NCBI GenBank assembly: GCA_946555345.1
Contig: CAMNSS010000003.1
Location: forward strand, 72,080 to 136,079
Direction: 5' to 3'
DNA length: 64,000 nucleotides
Source of the DNA: an uncultured Eubacterium sp.
GTDB taxonomy: Bacteria; Bacillota; Clostridia; Peptostreptococcales; Anaerovoracaceae
Shown here: in pieces, positions 51,281 through 59,745 of the stretch
Layout: each line of letters begins with the position of its first letter
How positions within the stretch are numbered: the first letter of the stretch is position 1
The notes under the pieces: generated by a model
What the model saw: the letters and a program-made list of their open reading frames with translations, nothing else
Databases searched by the model: none
Told to the model about the DNA's origin: nothing
Made by a program: the position numbers and the translations under genes

Positions 51281-51886
51281 CTAAAATAAATGCTTCAAGG
51301 CCGTCTTGATATAGTCCTCTGCACTCAAGTTCTTTTCCTTTACCTGTGCCAGCGCACTGGATGCCTCTCCCCTCGTATACCCCAGTGCGATCAAGGCCGC
51401 AACTGCCTCCGCCCTTCCGCCGTCTGCGAAAGCTCCGCCTGCCAGCTCCGCCTGCACGTTTTGCGCCCCGTCCTGCTGGCCTTCTACCGTAAACTTGTCC
51501 TTCAATTCCAGCACGATCCGCTCAGCGGTTTTCTTGCCGACGCCATTTGCTTTCGTCAAGGACTTGGCGTCCTCAAAGACGACAGCTTGCTGGAGCTGCT
51601 CCAAGGTAAACGCCGATAAAATCGAAATCCCTGCCTTGGCGCCTACCCCGCTGACTGTAATCAGCTTCTTAAAAGCATCCAGTTCGCCTTTCCGGGAAAA
51701 CCCGTACAGGCTCACATCGTCCTCCCGCACCTGCATCGCAGTATACAGCATGACTTCCTGCCCTTCTTCCGCCATGTAAGCGCCGGAATTTGCAGGAACG
51801 AAAATTTCATAGCCGATCCCATTCACATCTACAATGACGTACCCGTTTCCCTTGTCCGCCAAAATTCCCCGCACAAATCCAATCAT
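51281..51886 (-). CDS. ruvA: Holliday junction DNA helicase RuvA
   Basis: 201 residues: N-terminal OB fold (MIGFVRGILADKGNGYVIVD, EVMLYTAMQVREDDVSLYGF), central helix-hairpin-helix repeats (LITVSGVGAKAGISILS, TKANGVGKKTAERIVLELK), C-terminal domain III (ALIALGYTRGEASSALAQVK). It overlaps ruvC by 4 nt, confirming an operon. Known role: targets RuvB to the junction. Confidence 0.97.
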   Translation of the reverse strand: MIGFVRGILADKGNGYVIVDVNGIGYEIFVPANSGAYMAEEGQEVMLYTAMQVREDDVSLYGFSRKGELDAFKKLITVSGVGAKAGISILSAFTLEQLQQAVVFEDAKSLTKANGVGKKTAERIVLELKDKFTVEGQQDGAQNVQAELAGGAFADGGRAEAVAALIALGYTRGEASSALAQVKEKNLSAEDYIKTALKHLF

Positions 51887-52386
51887 TTGATCTTCAACTC
51901 CTTAAACCGTTTCCTCGTATCCGCCGAATGGCCGTGGCATATAGCGGCCGCCAGGGCATCGGCCGTATCATCCGGCCTGGGGATCTCTTTTAAATGAAGA
52001 ATCGTCTTCACCATCATTTGAACCTGTTTCTTCTCGGCCCTGCCGTACCCAACGAGCGCCTGCTTGATCTGCAAAGGCGTGTATTCCTCGACCATAAGCC
52101 CGCCTTTGACACAGGCCAGGATCGCAACGCCCCTGGCTTGCCCCACCAAAATAGCAGTCTTCGCATTGGTGTTAAAAAAAAGCTGCTCAATGGATGCTGC
52201 GTCCGGCTTTTCTTCCTCGATGATTTCCCGCAAAGAATTGTAAAGGTGTTCCAGCCTGTCCGTCATGGGCATGCCCGCATCGGTCGTTACCGCTCCATAA
52301 CGGTGCGCTTTAAACTGATTTCCTATTTTTTCAACCACGCCATAGCCCAATATGGCATAACCGGGATCAATTCCTAATATTTTCAT
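51883..52386 (-). CDS. ruvC: Holliday junction resolvase RuvC
   Basis: 167 residues from the ATG at 52,386 (MKILGIDPGYAILGYGVVEK; AAAGGAGCTGGC upstream). Catalytic acids: D7 (GIDPG), E in SIEQLFF, D and E in RPDDTADALA. Known role: cleaves Holliday junctions. The frame is open upstream for 45 codons, but those would lie in the divergent promoter region with argR. Confidence 0.97.
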   Translation of the reverse strand: MKILGIDPGYAILGYGVVEKIGNQFKAHRYGAVTTDAGMPMTDRLEHLYNSLREIIEEEKPDAASIEQLFFNTNAKTAILVGQARGVAILACVKGGLMVEEYTPLQIKQALVGYGRAEKKQVQMMVKTILHLKEIPRPDDTADALAAAICHGHSADTRKRFKELKIK

Positions 52387-52503
52387 GCCAGCTCCTTTTT
52401 CCCTATCAGTATACCACACAAACGTATGTTTGTCTATTGAAAAACCAATTCCGCGTGTGGTATAATTACTCATAATATCGCAAGCAATGCAGGAGGTTCG
52501 GTT

Positions 52504-52956
52504 ATGCGCATTCCCAGACAAAACAAGATACTGGAACTCATTGAAAACGAGGAGATCGAAACGCAGGATAAGCTTGTATCCATGCTCCGGGATTTTGGCT
52601 ACGAAGTAACACAGGCGACCATTTCACGGGACATCAAGGAATTGCAACTGATCAAGACTTTGTCCGCATCCGGCAAGTATAAATATGCAACAGCCGCCAA
52701 TACCGGCAACCCCATGTCCGACCGGTTTTCCAATATTTACAGGGAAACCGTAAAATCCACGGCATATTCCGGCAATATCGTACTGTTAAAAACCCTGTCC
52801 GGTTGTGCGAACGCTGCGGCGGAAGCATTGGATTCCATAGGGCTTCCGCACGTCATCGGCTCGGTTGCAGGCGATAATACCATCATGTTCGTCGTGGACG
52901 ACCCTAAAAACGCACCGGAGGTAGTGGGCATACTCGATAACATGCTAAAAAAATAA
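52504..52956 (+). CDS. argR: Arginine repressor ArgR/AhrC
   Basis: 150 residues, RBS GGAGG. N-terminal winged helix (DKLVSMLRDFGYEVTQATIS, then RDIKELQLIKT), C-terminal hexamerisation and arginine-binding part with SGCANAAAEALDSIG and GSVAGDNTIMFVVDD. Known role: arginine-dependent regulator of arginine genes. Next to recN, a pairing that is conserved across Firmicutes. Divergent from ruvC. Confidence 0.96.
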   Translation: MRIPRQNKILELIENEEIETQDKLVSMLRDFGYEVTQATISRDIKELQLIKTLSASGKYKYATAANTGNPMSDRFSNIYRETVKSTAYSGNIVLLKTLSGCANAAAEALDSIGLPHVIGSVAGDNTIMFVVDDPKNAPEVVGILDNMLKK

Positions 52957-52966
52957 GGGGCTACAG

Positions 52967-54622
52967 ATGATTCAACATATCTCAATCAAAGACTTCGCCA
53001 TCATCGAAAATACATCCATCGATTTTCACGATGGCTTAAACATGATTACCGGGGAGACCGGCGCCGGGAAATCCATTCTGATCGAAGCAGTAAGCCTTGC
53101 GCTCGGCAGCAGGGCAGATACTGCTTTTGTTCGTTCTGGAAGAGAAAAAGCGCGAATACAGATGATCGTGGAGCATGGCGGAAGCGAACACATCATTACC
53201 CGGGAAATTTCCGCTTCGGGAAAGAGCATATGCAAGCTCGACGACGAAATCGTAACCTTGGGACACTTAAAATCGCTATGCAAAAAGTTCGCCGATATAC
53301 ACGGGCAATACGATCACCAGTCCCTGCTCAACCCCGACTACCACATCAAGCTGGTGGATCTTTACCAGAAAGAAAAAACAGATCCGGCAAAGGAAGCTGT
53401 ATCCCAATGCTATGAAAAATACGCTGCGCTGAAAACGCAGCTGCGAAAACTGCTTGCGCAGGCAGACCAAGACAAACGGGAACAAGACTTCATGGCCTTC
53501 GAGCTCCAGGAGCTTCAGGATGCAAACCTGCAAATCGGCGAGGATGACGCTTTGGAAGAGGAAATTGCGCTTTTGCAGAACAGCGAAAAAATATATGAAA
53601 ACCTGGCGGGCGCTTACCACATCGGTTCAGGACAGGAAGAACCCGTGCTTTCGTCATTGAAAAAAATGTCCGATATGCTTTCAGAAACGGCTGAATATTC
53701 GCAAGAACTGGAGGAGCTTTCCCGCAGGACGACCGAAGCGTATTATGAAGTGGAAGATATCTGCTCCTCTTTAAGGGACTGCCGCGACAGGAGCATATAT
53801 TCCCCGGATGACCTCGACCGCAGCATCGCCCGCATAGAGACCATCAATAAGCTAAAAAACAAGCACGGCAAAAGCGTGAAAGCCCTGCTCGCCTATCAGC
53901 AGCAGCTCGAAGAACGCCTTTCCCAGATCGAAAACATGGACAGCGCCAAAGAAAGCCTGGAAAAGGAACTGGCAAAACAAAAAACGGCGCTGAAAGACGC
54001 CGCGGACAAGCTCAGCAAAACCAGGAAAGCGTCCGCAGCCGAGCTGGAAAAGCTGATCACAGCCGAGCTTGCACAGCTTAATTTTAACGATGCCGTCTTT
54101 TCCATCTCATTTCAAAAAGCCGGCGCCTTTACGGCAGACGGCATCGACGTCGTGGAATTTCTCATCAGCACCAACCGGGGAGAGCCGCTGAAGCCGCTCA
54201 GCAAGATCGCCTCCGGCGGAGAAATGTCCCGCATCATGCTGGCGTTCAAAAAAATCACCGGCGACTACGATGAAATCCCGACCATGATATTCGATGAAAT
54301 CGACAGCGGCATCAGCGGCATCGCCGCCAGCGTCGTCGGGCGCAAGCTGGCTGAAATCGCAGCAAACCACCAGATCATATGCATCACCCACCTGCCGCAG
54401 ATCGCAGCCTTCGGGCATCACAATTACAAAATCGAAAAAAGCGCCGATGAGACCATGACCTATACGACCGTCACCGCCCTCTCCCAGCAGGAAAAAGCGG
54501 AAGAAATCGCAAGGCTGCTCGGCGGCGCAAACATCACCGATACGACGTTAAAATCGGCTCAAGAGCTCATCGCCGCATCAACGCTTCCACCTGATCAAGC
54601 TGGTTCTCCGAAAAAACCATGA
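52967..54622 (+). CDS. recN: DNA repair protein RecN
   Basis: 551 residues. SMC-like ATPase: Walker A GETGAGKS at 29-36, coiled-coil arms (about 150-370), signature IASGGEMSRIMLAFK, Walker B TMIFDEIDSGISGIAAS, and CITHLPQIAAFG. Known role: double-strand break repair. Only 10 nt after argR. Its last 56 bases overlap the convergent DUF523 gene. Confidence 0.97.
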   Translation: MIQHISIKDFAIIENTSIDFHDGLNMITGETGAGKSILIEAVSLALGSRADTAFVRSGREKARIQMIVEHGGSEHIITREISASGKSICKLDDEIVTLGHLKSLCKKFADIHGQYDHQSLLNPDYHIKLVDLYQKEKTDPAKEAVSQCYEKYAALKTQLRKLLAQADQDKREQDFMAFELQELQDANLQIGEDDALEEEIALLQNSEKIYENLAGAYHIGSGQEEPVLSSLKKMSDMLSETAEYSQELEELSRRTTEAYYEVEDICSSLRDCRDRSIYSPDDLDRSIARIETINKLKNKHGKSVKALLAYQQQLEERLSQIENMDSAKESLEKELAKQKTALKDAADKLSKTRKASAAELEKLITAELAQLNFNDAVFSISFQKAGAFTADGIDVVEFLISTNRGEPLKPLSKIASGGEMSRIMLAFKKITGDYDEIPTMIFDEIDSGISGIAASVVGRKLAEIAANHQIICITHLPQIAAFGHHNYKIEKSADETMTYTTVTALSQQEKAEEIARLLGGANITDTTLKSAQELIAASTLPPDQAGSPKKP

Positions 54623-55022
54623 TACCAGCTTCCTGCAACAACTCCACAGCAAGCCCCCGTCCTTCTGCCAGCGTTCCCGTAAAGCTTCCGTCATAGATCA
54701 AGCTGCTACCGCAGGACGGGCTTTTTTCTTTCATCACTGCGCAAAGCACGCGGTATTCCTTTGCCAGCCTTACTGCTTCTTCCGCACCCTTCTGGTACGC
54801 CCAGGTCACATCCTCCCCTGCCCTGGAAACGATGCGCGCGCCCTGCCTTTGGGCATCGCTTCTGGGAACGGGCAAGCCGCCGGACACTTCCGGGCATACG
54901 GGGATCAATCGTCCTTCTTCCTTCCATTTTAAAAATCTCGGATCAGTCTCCGCCTTACTCCTGCCATCATATCTGACAGGCTCTCCGCCGTATAAACACT
55001 GGCTGACCAAAATCTTATCCAT
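54567..55022 (-). CDS. DUF523 protein
   Basis: 151 residues from the ATG at 55,022 (MDKILVSQCLYGGEPVRYDG), with GGGGGAGGATATGC upstream. Family motifs: VSQCLYGGEPVRYDG, LIPVCPEVSGGLPVPR, EKSPSCGSSLIYDG and GIMVFSENQL. Conserved cysteines suggest metal or cluster binding. The enzymatic role of the single-domain DUF523 family is not established. Convergent overlap with recN is 56 nt. Confidence 0.9.
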   Translation of the reverse strand: MDKILVSQCLYGGEPVRYDGRSKAETDPRFLKWKEEGRLIPVCPEVSGGLPVPRSDAQRQGARIVSRAGEDVTWAYQKGAEEAVRLAKEYRVLCAVMKEKSPSCGSSLIYDGSFTGTLAEGRGLAVELLQEAGIMVFSENQLDQVEALMRR

Positions 55023-55264
55023 GCATATCCTCCCCCATAAAACGAAACCCTGCAAAACCAGCTTTCCCGCCGCTGTCACAGCGGCAAATCCAGTTCAAAT
55101 TCCACAATAGCAAATCCGCTTCAAAACCCAGATGAGTGGCGCGCAAACGTCCAAGAATACCCGCAAAGGGTTGCTTTGGAATTTCCCGAAAATACCCAAA
55201 AGCATCCTGGGCTTCACGCCAGACCGCAATATTGCCTAACGCAATGTATCCTGCGCCATAAAAA

Positions 55265-55291
55265 TTAAGAGATGGACAATCCATCTCTTAA
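55265..55291 (-). terminator. Terminator after the ispH-rpsA fusion gene
   Basis: Perfect 11-bp stem TTAAGAGATGG / CCATCTCTTAA with 5-nt loop. On the minus strand TTTTTATG follows, giving a good terminator 33 nt after the stop at 55,324. No supported gene lies between 55,023 and 55,323. Confidence 0.85.
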
Positions 55292-55323
55292 TACAAAACT
55301 ACCATTATTCCTACGAAAAGCGG

Positions 55324-57477
55324 CTATGCTTCTTCGACGGAAAGATCTGCATCTTCTCCTGCGGAAGCCGTTTCCTCTTCGCCTTCTGCCGGCGGATCGA
55401 TCGTTTCCCTGATGCTGAGGCTGATTCTCTTTCTTTCCTTATCGATTTCGAGAATCTTCGCCGATACGATCTGCCCTACGGACAATTCATCATTGATATT
55501 GCCCACTCTCTTATGGGCAACCTCGGAGATATGTACCAGTCCGTCAAGACCCGGCTCGAGTTCTACGAAAGCGCCGTATTCCTTGATCTGTACAACCTTG
55601 CCTTCGATAACCTGTCCCACTTCGTAGTTGCTGTCGATCACGCTCCACGGTTCAGGCTGGTTCTGTTTCAGTCCTAATGAAATCTTGCCTTTTTCCGCAT
55701 TCATGGCGAGAACCTTCACATTGATCTTCTGCCCGATTTTCAGAACCTCCTGCGGGTGTTTCAGCTTGCCCCACGAAATCTCGGAAATGTGAAGCAGTCC
55801 GTCAATGCCGCCGATATCTACGAATGCGCCGTAATCGGTAAACCGCATTACCGTGCCTTCCACGACATCATCCACATTGAGGTTTTCCCAAATCTCCGCA
55901 ACCAGCTTCTCCCGTTCTTCGTTCAAGAACAGCTTATGGGAAAATACCGCCCTGTTCCTTCTCTGGTCAACCCTGGAAACCCTTACTTCCATAGTCTGTC
56001 CAACGAATTCCTCTGCGTTTTCCACATAGTGGTCGGAAAGCTGGGACAGTGGAATAAATCCGGAAACTTCTTTGTACTCAGCAATCACGCCGCCATTGAC
56101 CGTCCTTGTCACTTTAACTTCAAGAACCGTTTTATCTTCAAGCGCCTTAACGATTTCTTCCCAGTTGGCGCTGATTTCTAACTTTTTCTTTGAAAGTAAA
56201 ATACCGCCGTCGCCATCATCTGTCTTGATTACTTTTGCCTGTATTTCGTCATCAACCTTGAAGGCGTCCATTAAAGTCTGTCCTTCTTCCAGGCTCACTT
56301 CGGATGCCGGAAGGATTCCGTCTTTCTTGCAACCTAAATTAACAATAACTTCTTTGTCTGTAACCTGGTGGACCTTTCCTGTTACAATTTCTCCGCCTCT
56401 TGGCAATCTCAGGGACTTTTCGATTTCGTCCATAAGATCATTCATGTTTAATTCGTTTTTTTCAAGTGCTACATCACTCATGCTGGCAATAACCTCCTTA
56501 ATTGTGCATTCAGGTGTCGAAGCACCCGCTGCTATTCCTATTCTATTACATTTTTGAAGCTGTTTCAACGGTAAATCTTCAATATTTTCAACAAAAAAGG
56601 TGTTTGGGCAGTATTTTTTCGAGATTTCAAACAGCTTCTTTGTATTCGAGCTGTTCCTGCCCCCGATCACGACCATCAAGTCGGATATTTTCGCCAATTC
56701 CTCACAGGATTCCTGCCGCTTCGACGTAGCATTGCAAATCGTATTATTCACGGTAATTTTCTTTCCGTTGTCTTCAAATGCCCGCACCACTTCATCCAGA
56801 AGCTCCTCCCGGATCGTGGTCTGCGTCACCACAAACAGATCGTCTTCCTCCACAAGAGCCGCTTCCCCGTAGGAGCTTACTATAATCGCCGGTTTTTTGC
56901 ACCACCCATATATCCCCATGACTTCGGGGTGATTCCTGTCGCCAACGATAACGACTTGCTTTTCCGTATCGTACACCAGCTTGTGTATCCTGGCAACGAA
57001 GGGACAAGTCGCATCCACCAGCTCTATGCCTTTTTTTGCGGCGGCTTCGTAAAGCGTCCGGCCCTCGCCATGCGAGCGAATAATCACCCGGTCCCCGGCG
57101 CAAACCTCCTCGAGGGAATGGATAATCCGGATGCCCTTTTTTTCCAGCTCGCCCGTAACGCGTTCATTGTGAATCAGCGGTCCCATCGAAAAAATGCGCA
57201 CCGAATCCCTTTTTGCTGTTTTTTCGTTTTCTCCAGACGTTACGACCGCTTCCTGCGCCGCTGGCCCAGATACCGCCAATCCTGCCGTCCTGGGCGCTGT
57301 CCTAGCCGCTCCAGCCGCTGTTTCTGATTGTCCGGACGCTAAACCAGTTTCCTGCGCCGCTGCCTCGGCCGGCCCCGCAAGCAAAGCCACTTTTTCCGCC
57401 GCCAGCCCGGCTTTTTCGATCGCCTGCTTTACGCCAAAGCAAAAGCCTGCGTTTTCAGCCCTTACGATTGTTTTCAT
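55324..57477 (-). CDS. ispH-rpsA: Fusion of IspH (HMBPP reductase) with ribosomal protein S1
   Basis: 717 residues from the ATG at 57,477 (MKTIVRAENAGFCFGVKQAI). IspH half (1-340): cluster cysteines C13, C158 (VDATCPF) and C248 (NNTICNATSKRQ), RSHGEG and GGRNSSNTKKLFE. S1 half: four repeats at about 361-430, 445-515, 530-600 and 615-690 (for example TVMRFTDYGAFVDIGGIDGL and GLDGLVHISEVAHKR). Known role: last MEP-pathway step and an S1-like RNA binder. The fusion is typical of Clostridia. Odd: an Ala/Gly-rich stretch of about 60 residues near 31-91 (57,204-57,390). The 5' end overlaps rarA by 23 nt. Confidence 0.95.
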   Translation of the reverse strand: MKTIVRAENAGFCFGVKQAIEKAGLAAEKVALLAGPAEAAAQETGLASGQSETAAGAARTAPRTAGLAVSGPAAQEAVVTSGENEKTAKRDSVRIFSMGPLIHNERVTGELEKKGIRIIHSLEEVCAGDRVIIRSHGEGRTLYEAAAKKGIELVDATCPFVARIHKLVYDTEKQVVIVGDRNHPEVMGIYGWCKKPAIIVSSYGEAALVEEDDLFVVTQTTIREELLDEVVRAFEDNGKKITVNNTICNATSKRQESCEELAKISDLMVVIGGRNSSNTKKLFEISKKYCPNTFFVENIEDLPLKQLQKCNRIGIAAGASTPECTIKEVIASMSDVALEKNELNMNDLMDEIEKSLRLPRGGEIVTGKVHQVTDKEVIVNLGCKKDGILPASEVSLEEGQTLMDAFKVDDEIQAKVIKTDDGDGGILLSKKKLEISANWEEIVKALEDKTVLEVKVTRTVNGGVIAEYKEVSGFIPLSQLSDHYVENAEEFVGQTMEVRVSRVDQRRNRAVFSHKLFLNEEREKLVAEIWENLNVDDVVEGTVMRFTDYGAFVDIGGIDGLLHISEISWGKLKHPQEVLKIGQKINVKVLAMNAEKGKISLGLKQNQPEPWSVIDSNYEVGQVIEGKVVQIKEYGAFVELEPGLDGLVHISEVAHKRVGNINDELSVGQIVSAKILEIDKERKRISLSIRETIDPPAEGEEETASAGEDADLSVEEA

Positions 57478-58747
57478 CGATTCGTTCCAGTTCCTCCAAA
57501 TATTTTTTAAAAGCCGCTTCGCTCCCATTTGACGTCGGTTCATAATACTTGACCCGTTCCCGGTAAAGGTCATCCGGCAAATACTGCTGCGTCACGTAGC
57601 CGCCGTAAGCGTGCGGATATTGGTAGCCAAGCCCCCTGCCCAGGTTTGCGGCTCCGCTGTAATGGGAATCTTTCAAATGAAGCGGGACATCTTCCAATTT
57701 CCTGCCTTTCAGATCTGCGCTTGCCTTTTCCAAAGCCATGCAGGAGGCATTGGATTTCGGGCAGGATGCCAGAAGCACCGTTGCCTGCGCCAGGTTTATC
57801 TTTGCCTCTGGCAGCCCCACCATCTGCGCCGCCTGCACACACGCCGTCACGATTGTAATTGCGTTGGGATACGCCATGCCGATATCCTCGCTTGCCATCA
57901 CCAGCAGCCTGCGCCCTATCGTCATGATATCCGCACCGCCCGCAAGCAGCCTGGCCAAATAGTGGACTGCCGCATGGGGATCGCTGCCCCGCACGGATTT
58001 CTGCAACGCAGACAAGAGATTGTATTTATCCTCTTCCTTATCATAAAAGGTGGTTTGCTGCTGCATCGCCTCGGCTACGATTTTCTTATCAATGCCGTGG
58101 CTTTCTTCCAGGTTATCTACGATAAATCCCAGCGCATCCAAAGCGACCCGGCAATCGCCGTTGCTCATATCGGCAAGGATGCGAAGCGCCTGGGCGTCGT
58201 ATTTGACATCCAGTCCGCCAAACCCTTTTTCTGTGTCCGTAAGCGTCCGCTTCAATATGGTGATAATCTCATCCGTCGTCAGCCGCCGAAATTCATATAT
58301 ATTCCGCACCCTGCTGATAATCGCATTGTTGACGGAAAAATACGGGTTTTCCGTGGTGCTGCCGATGAATTTTATGACACCTTCTTCAATCGCCCGCAGC
58401 AGGGAATCCTGCTGCAGCTTGTTCCATCGGTGTACCTCATCAACATAAAGGCAGGTCGTTTCCTTCTGCAAACCATCGAATCTGACGGAAGCGTTTTCCA
58501 ATATCACCTTCAATTCCTTCGTTCCAGTCGCAGAAGCATTGATTTCAACAAAATTGCTATCGATTTCCCCTGCGATGATCCTCGCAAGAGTGGTCTTTCC
58601 CGTGCCGGAAGGACCGAAAAAGATCGCCGAATCAAAGGTCTTGTTCTTGATCGAATTATAAAACAGCGAGCCTTCAAACATGAAGTGTGTTTGTCCCACA
58701 AATTCCGACAAACGTGCAGGCCTCATTTTTGTAGATAATGGTATCAT
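57455..58747 (-). CDS. rarA: Replication-associated recombination ATPase RarA (MgsA)
   Basis: 430 residues. Walker A GPSGTGKT at 45-52, Walker B CLYVDEVHRWNK, sensor FIGSTTENPYFSVN, and a clamp-loader-type C-terminal part (ASEDIGMAYPNAI, ALEKASADLKGRKLEDVP, YQYPHAYGGYVTQQYLPD). Known role: maintains replication forks; paralogue of clamp-loader ATPases. Start at 58,747 with GAGGGAATAGCAA upstream. It overlaps the next gene by 23 nt. Confidence 0.96.
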   Translation of the reverse strand: MIPLSTKMRPARLSEFVGQTHFMFEGSLFYNSIKNKTFDSAIFFGPSGTGKTTLARIIAGEIDSNFVEINASATGTKELKVILENASVRFDGLQKETTCLYVDEVHRWNKLQQDSLLRAIEEGVIKFIGSTTENPYFSVNNAIISRVRNIYEFRRLTTDEIITILKRTLTDTEKGFGGLDVKYDAQALRILADMSNGDCRVALDALGFIVDNLEESHGIDKKIVAEAMQQQTTFYDKEEDKYNLLSALQKSVRGSDPHAAVHYLARLLAGGADIMTIGRRLLVMASEDIGMAYPNAITIVTACVQAAQMVGLPEAKINLAQATVLLASCPKSNASCMALEKASADLKGRKLEDVPLHLKDSHYSGAANLGRGLGYQYPHAYGGYVTQQYLPDDLYRERVKYYEPTSNGSEAAFKKYLEELERIDENNRKG

Positions 58748-58973
58748 TTGCTATTCCCTCTTTTTATGTTATGTCCGTTTTCTATATTCCCTGGCATATC
58801 GCGATCATTTGCGGCGGCATCGCAGGTTTTCGGGATTATATTGTGTTAAGTCAAATTACACTGGATTTGCATGGAATCATACCGCATAAGGCTATATCAG
58901 GTTACCGCCATATATTGCACAGCATCGAAAAACTGCAAACGCATACATAAACGATCCTCCGTTTCTATCATCG

Positions 58974-59501
58974 CTATTGATAAAGCGTAGTGACAAATGC
59001 ATGCGCAGTTTCCGGCAGCTCTTGCAAGGCTTTCTTTGCCTCTGCTTTGGTTTGATATGTTTTCCCAACGATTTTATACATATCGTCCTGCTCTATGACC
59101 TGCAAATTTTCTACGCCCAGGGTGGGCAGCACGGATTCTGCCGAAGACTGGCTGGAATAGCAGCCAAACTGCAAAGCATACCCGGCAATTTCGCCCGTTT
59201 CTTTCACGTTCACATCGTCTTCTATGATGTTTTTCTTTCCCCCATCATCACCGCTTTCCTGCTGCGCCTCCGCCTGCTTCCCATCTGCCGGGTCTTTTGG
59301 CGAGCCGCCTTCCGCATCCTGTTTCGTTTCCTCCGCAGTGAGCTGGGGAATGTAGTTGACTGCCGGTTCTACGACATACTTCGCCGTCGCATATCCGCAT
59401 CCAACGGATAAACATAAAATGATGATGACCGGTGCGAAATTCAGCTTTGCTCCCTTTCTGGACGAAGACCTGTACCCCCTCGACCTCCTCTTGTGACGCA
59501 T
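58974..59501 (-). CDS. SPOR domain protein with one membrane helix
   Basis: 175 residues: basic N-terminus (MRHKRRSRGYRSSSRKG), hydrophobic helix (NFAPVIIILCLSVGCGYATA, residues 21-40), acidic low-complexity linker (about 55-100) and a C-terminal SPOR fold (YALQFGCYSSQSSAESVLPT, YKIVGKTYQTKAEAKKALQE). SPOR domains bind denuded septal peptidoglycan. Likely a cell-division or sporulation-septum protein; the stage cannot be told. Confidence 0.88.
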   Translation of the reverse strand: MRHKRRSRGYRSSSRKGAKLNFAPVIIILCLSVGCGYATAKYVVEPAVNYIPQLTAEETKQDAEGGSPKDPADGKQAEAQQESGDDGGKKNIIEDDVNVKETGEIAGYALQFGCYSSQSSAESVLPTLGVENLQVIEQDDMYKIVGKTYQTKAEAKKALQELPETAHAFVTTLYQ

Positions 59502-59683
59502 CTTTTTTCCCTCTCTTTCCTGGGCTTGTCAATGCCCGCAGTTTTTTACTGTCCGTATTATTAAATCATATTAGGAAAAAGATGCCTTTATGCCAAGAAC
59601 CTGTCTGATATACAGGTTTAAAATACCGAACACGATATTGCCCGCATAATAAAATGATATGCAAATATATCCTACATCAAAAA

Positions 59684-59711
59684 ACCGGGCGTGGCAATCG
59701 CCACGCCCGGT
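59684..59711. terminator. Bidirectional terminator behind the APC permease
   Basis: 12-bp stem ACCGGGCGTGGC / GCCACGCCCGGT with loop AATC. U-rich tails on both strands (plus: TTATTTTTCTTTTT; minus: TTTTTTG). Confidence 0.93.
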
Positions 59712-59745
59712 TTATTTTTCTTTTTACAGGATCTTTTTCTTGTGA

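Noticed and set aside
55015..55284. 89-codon minus-strand frame before DUF523
   Set aside because: Overlaps a terminator and the DUF523 start in another frame, without ribosome site.
57611..58738. 375-codon plus-strand frame opposite rarA
   Set aside because: Shadow of the AAA ATPase gene; no ribosome site or recognisable domain.
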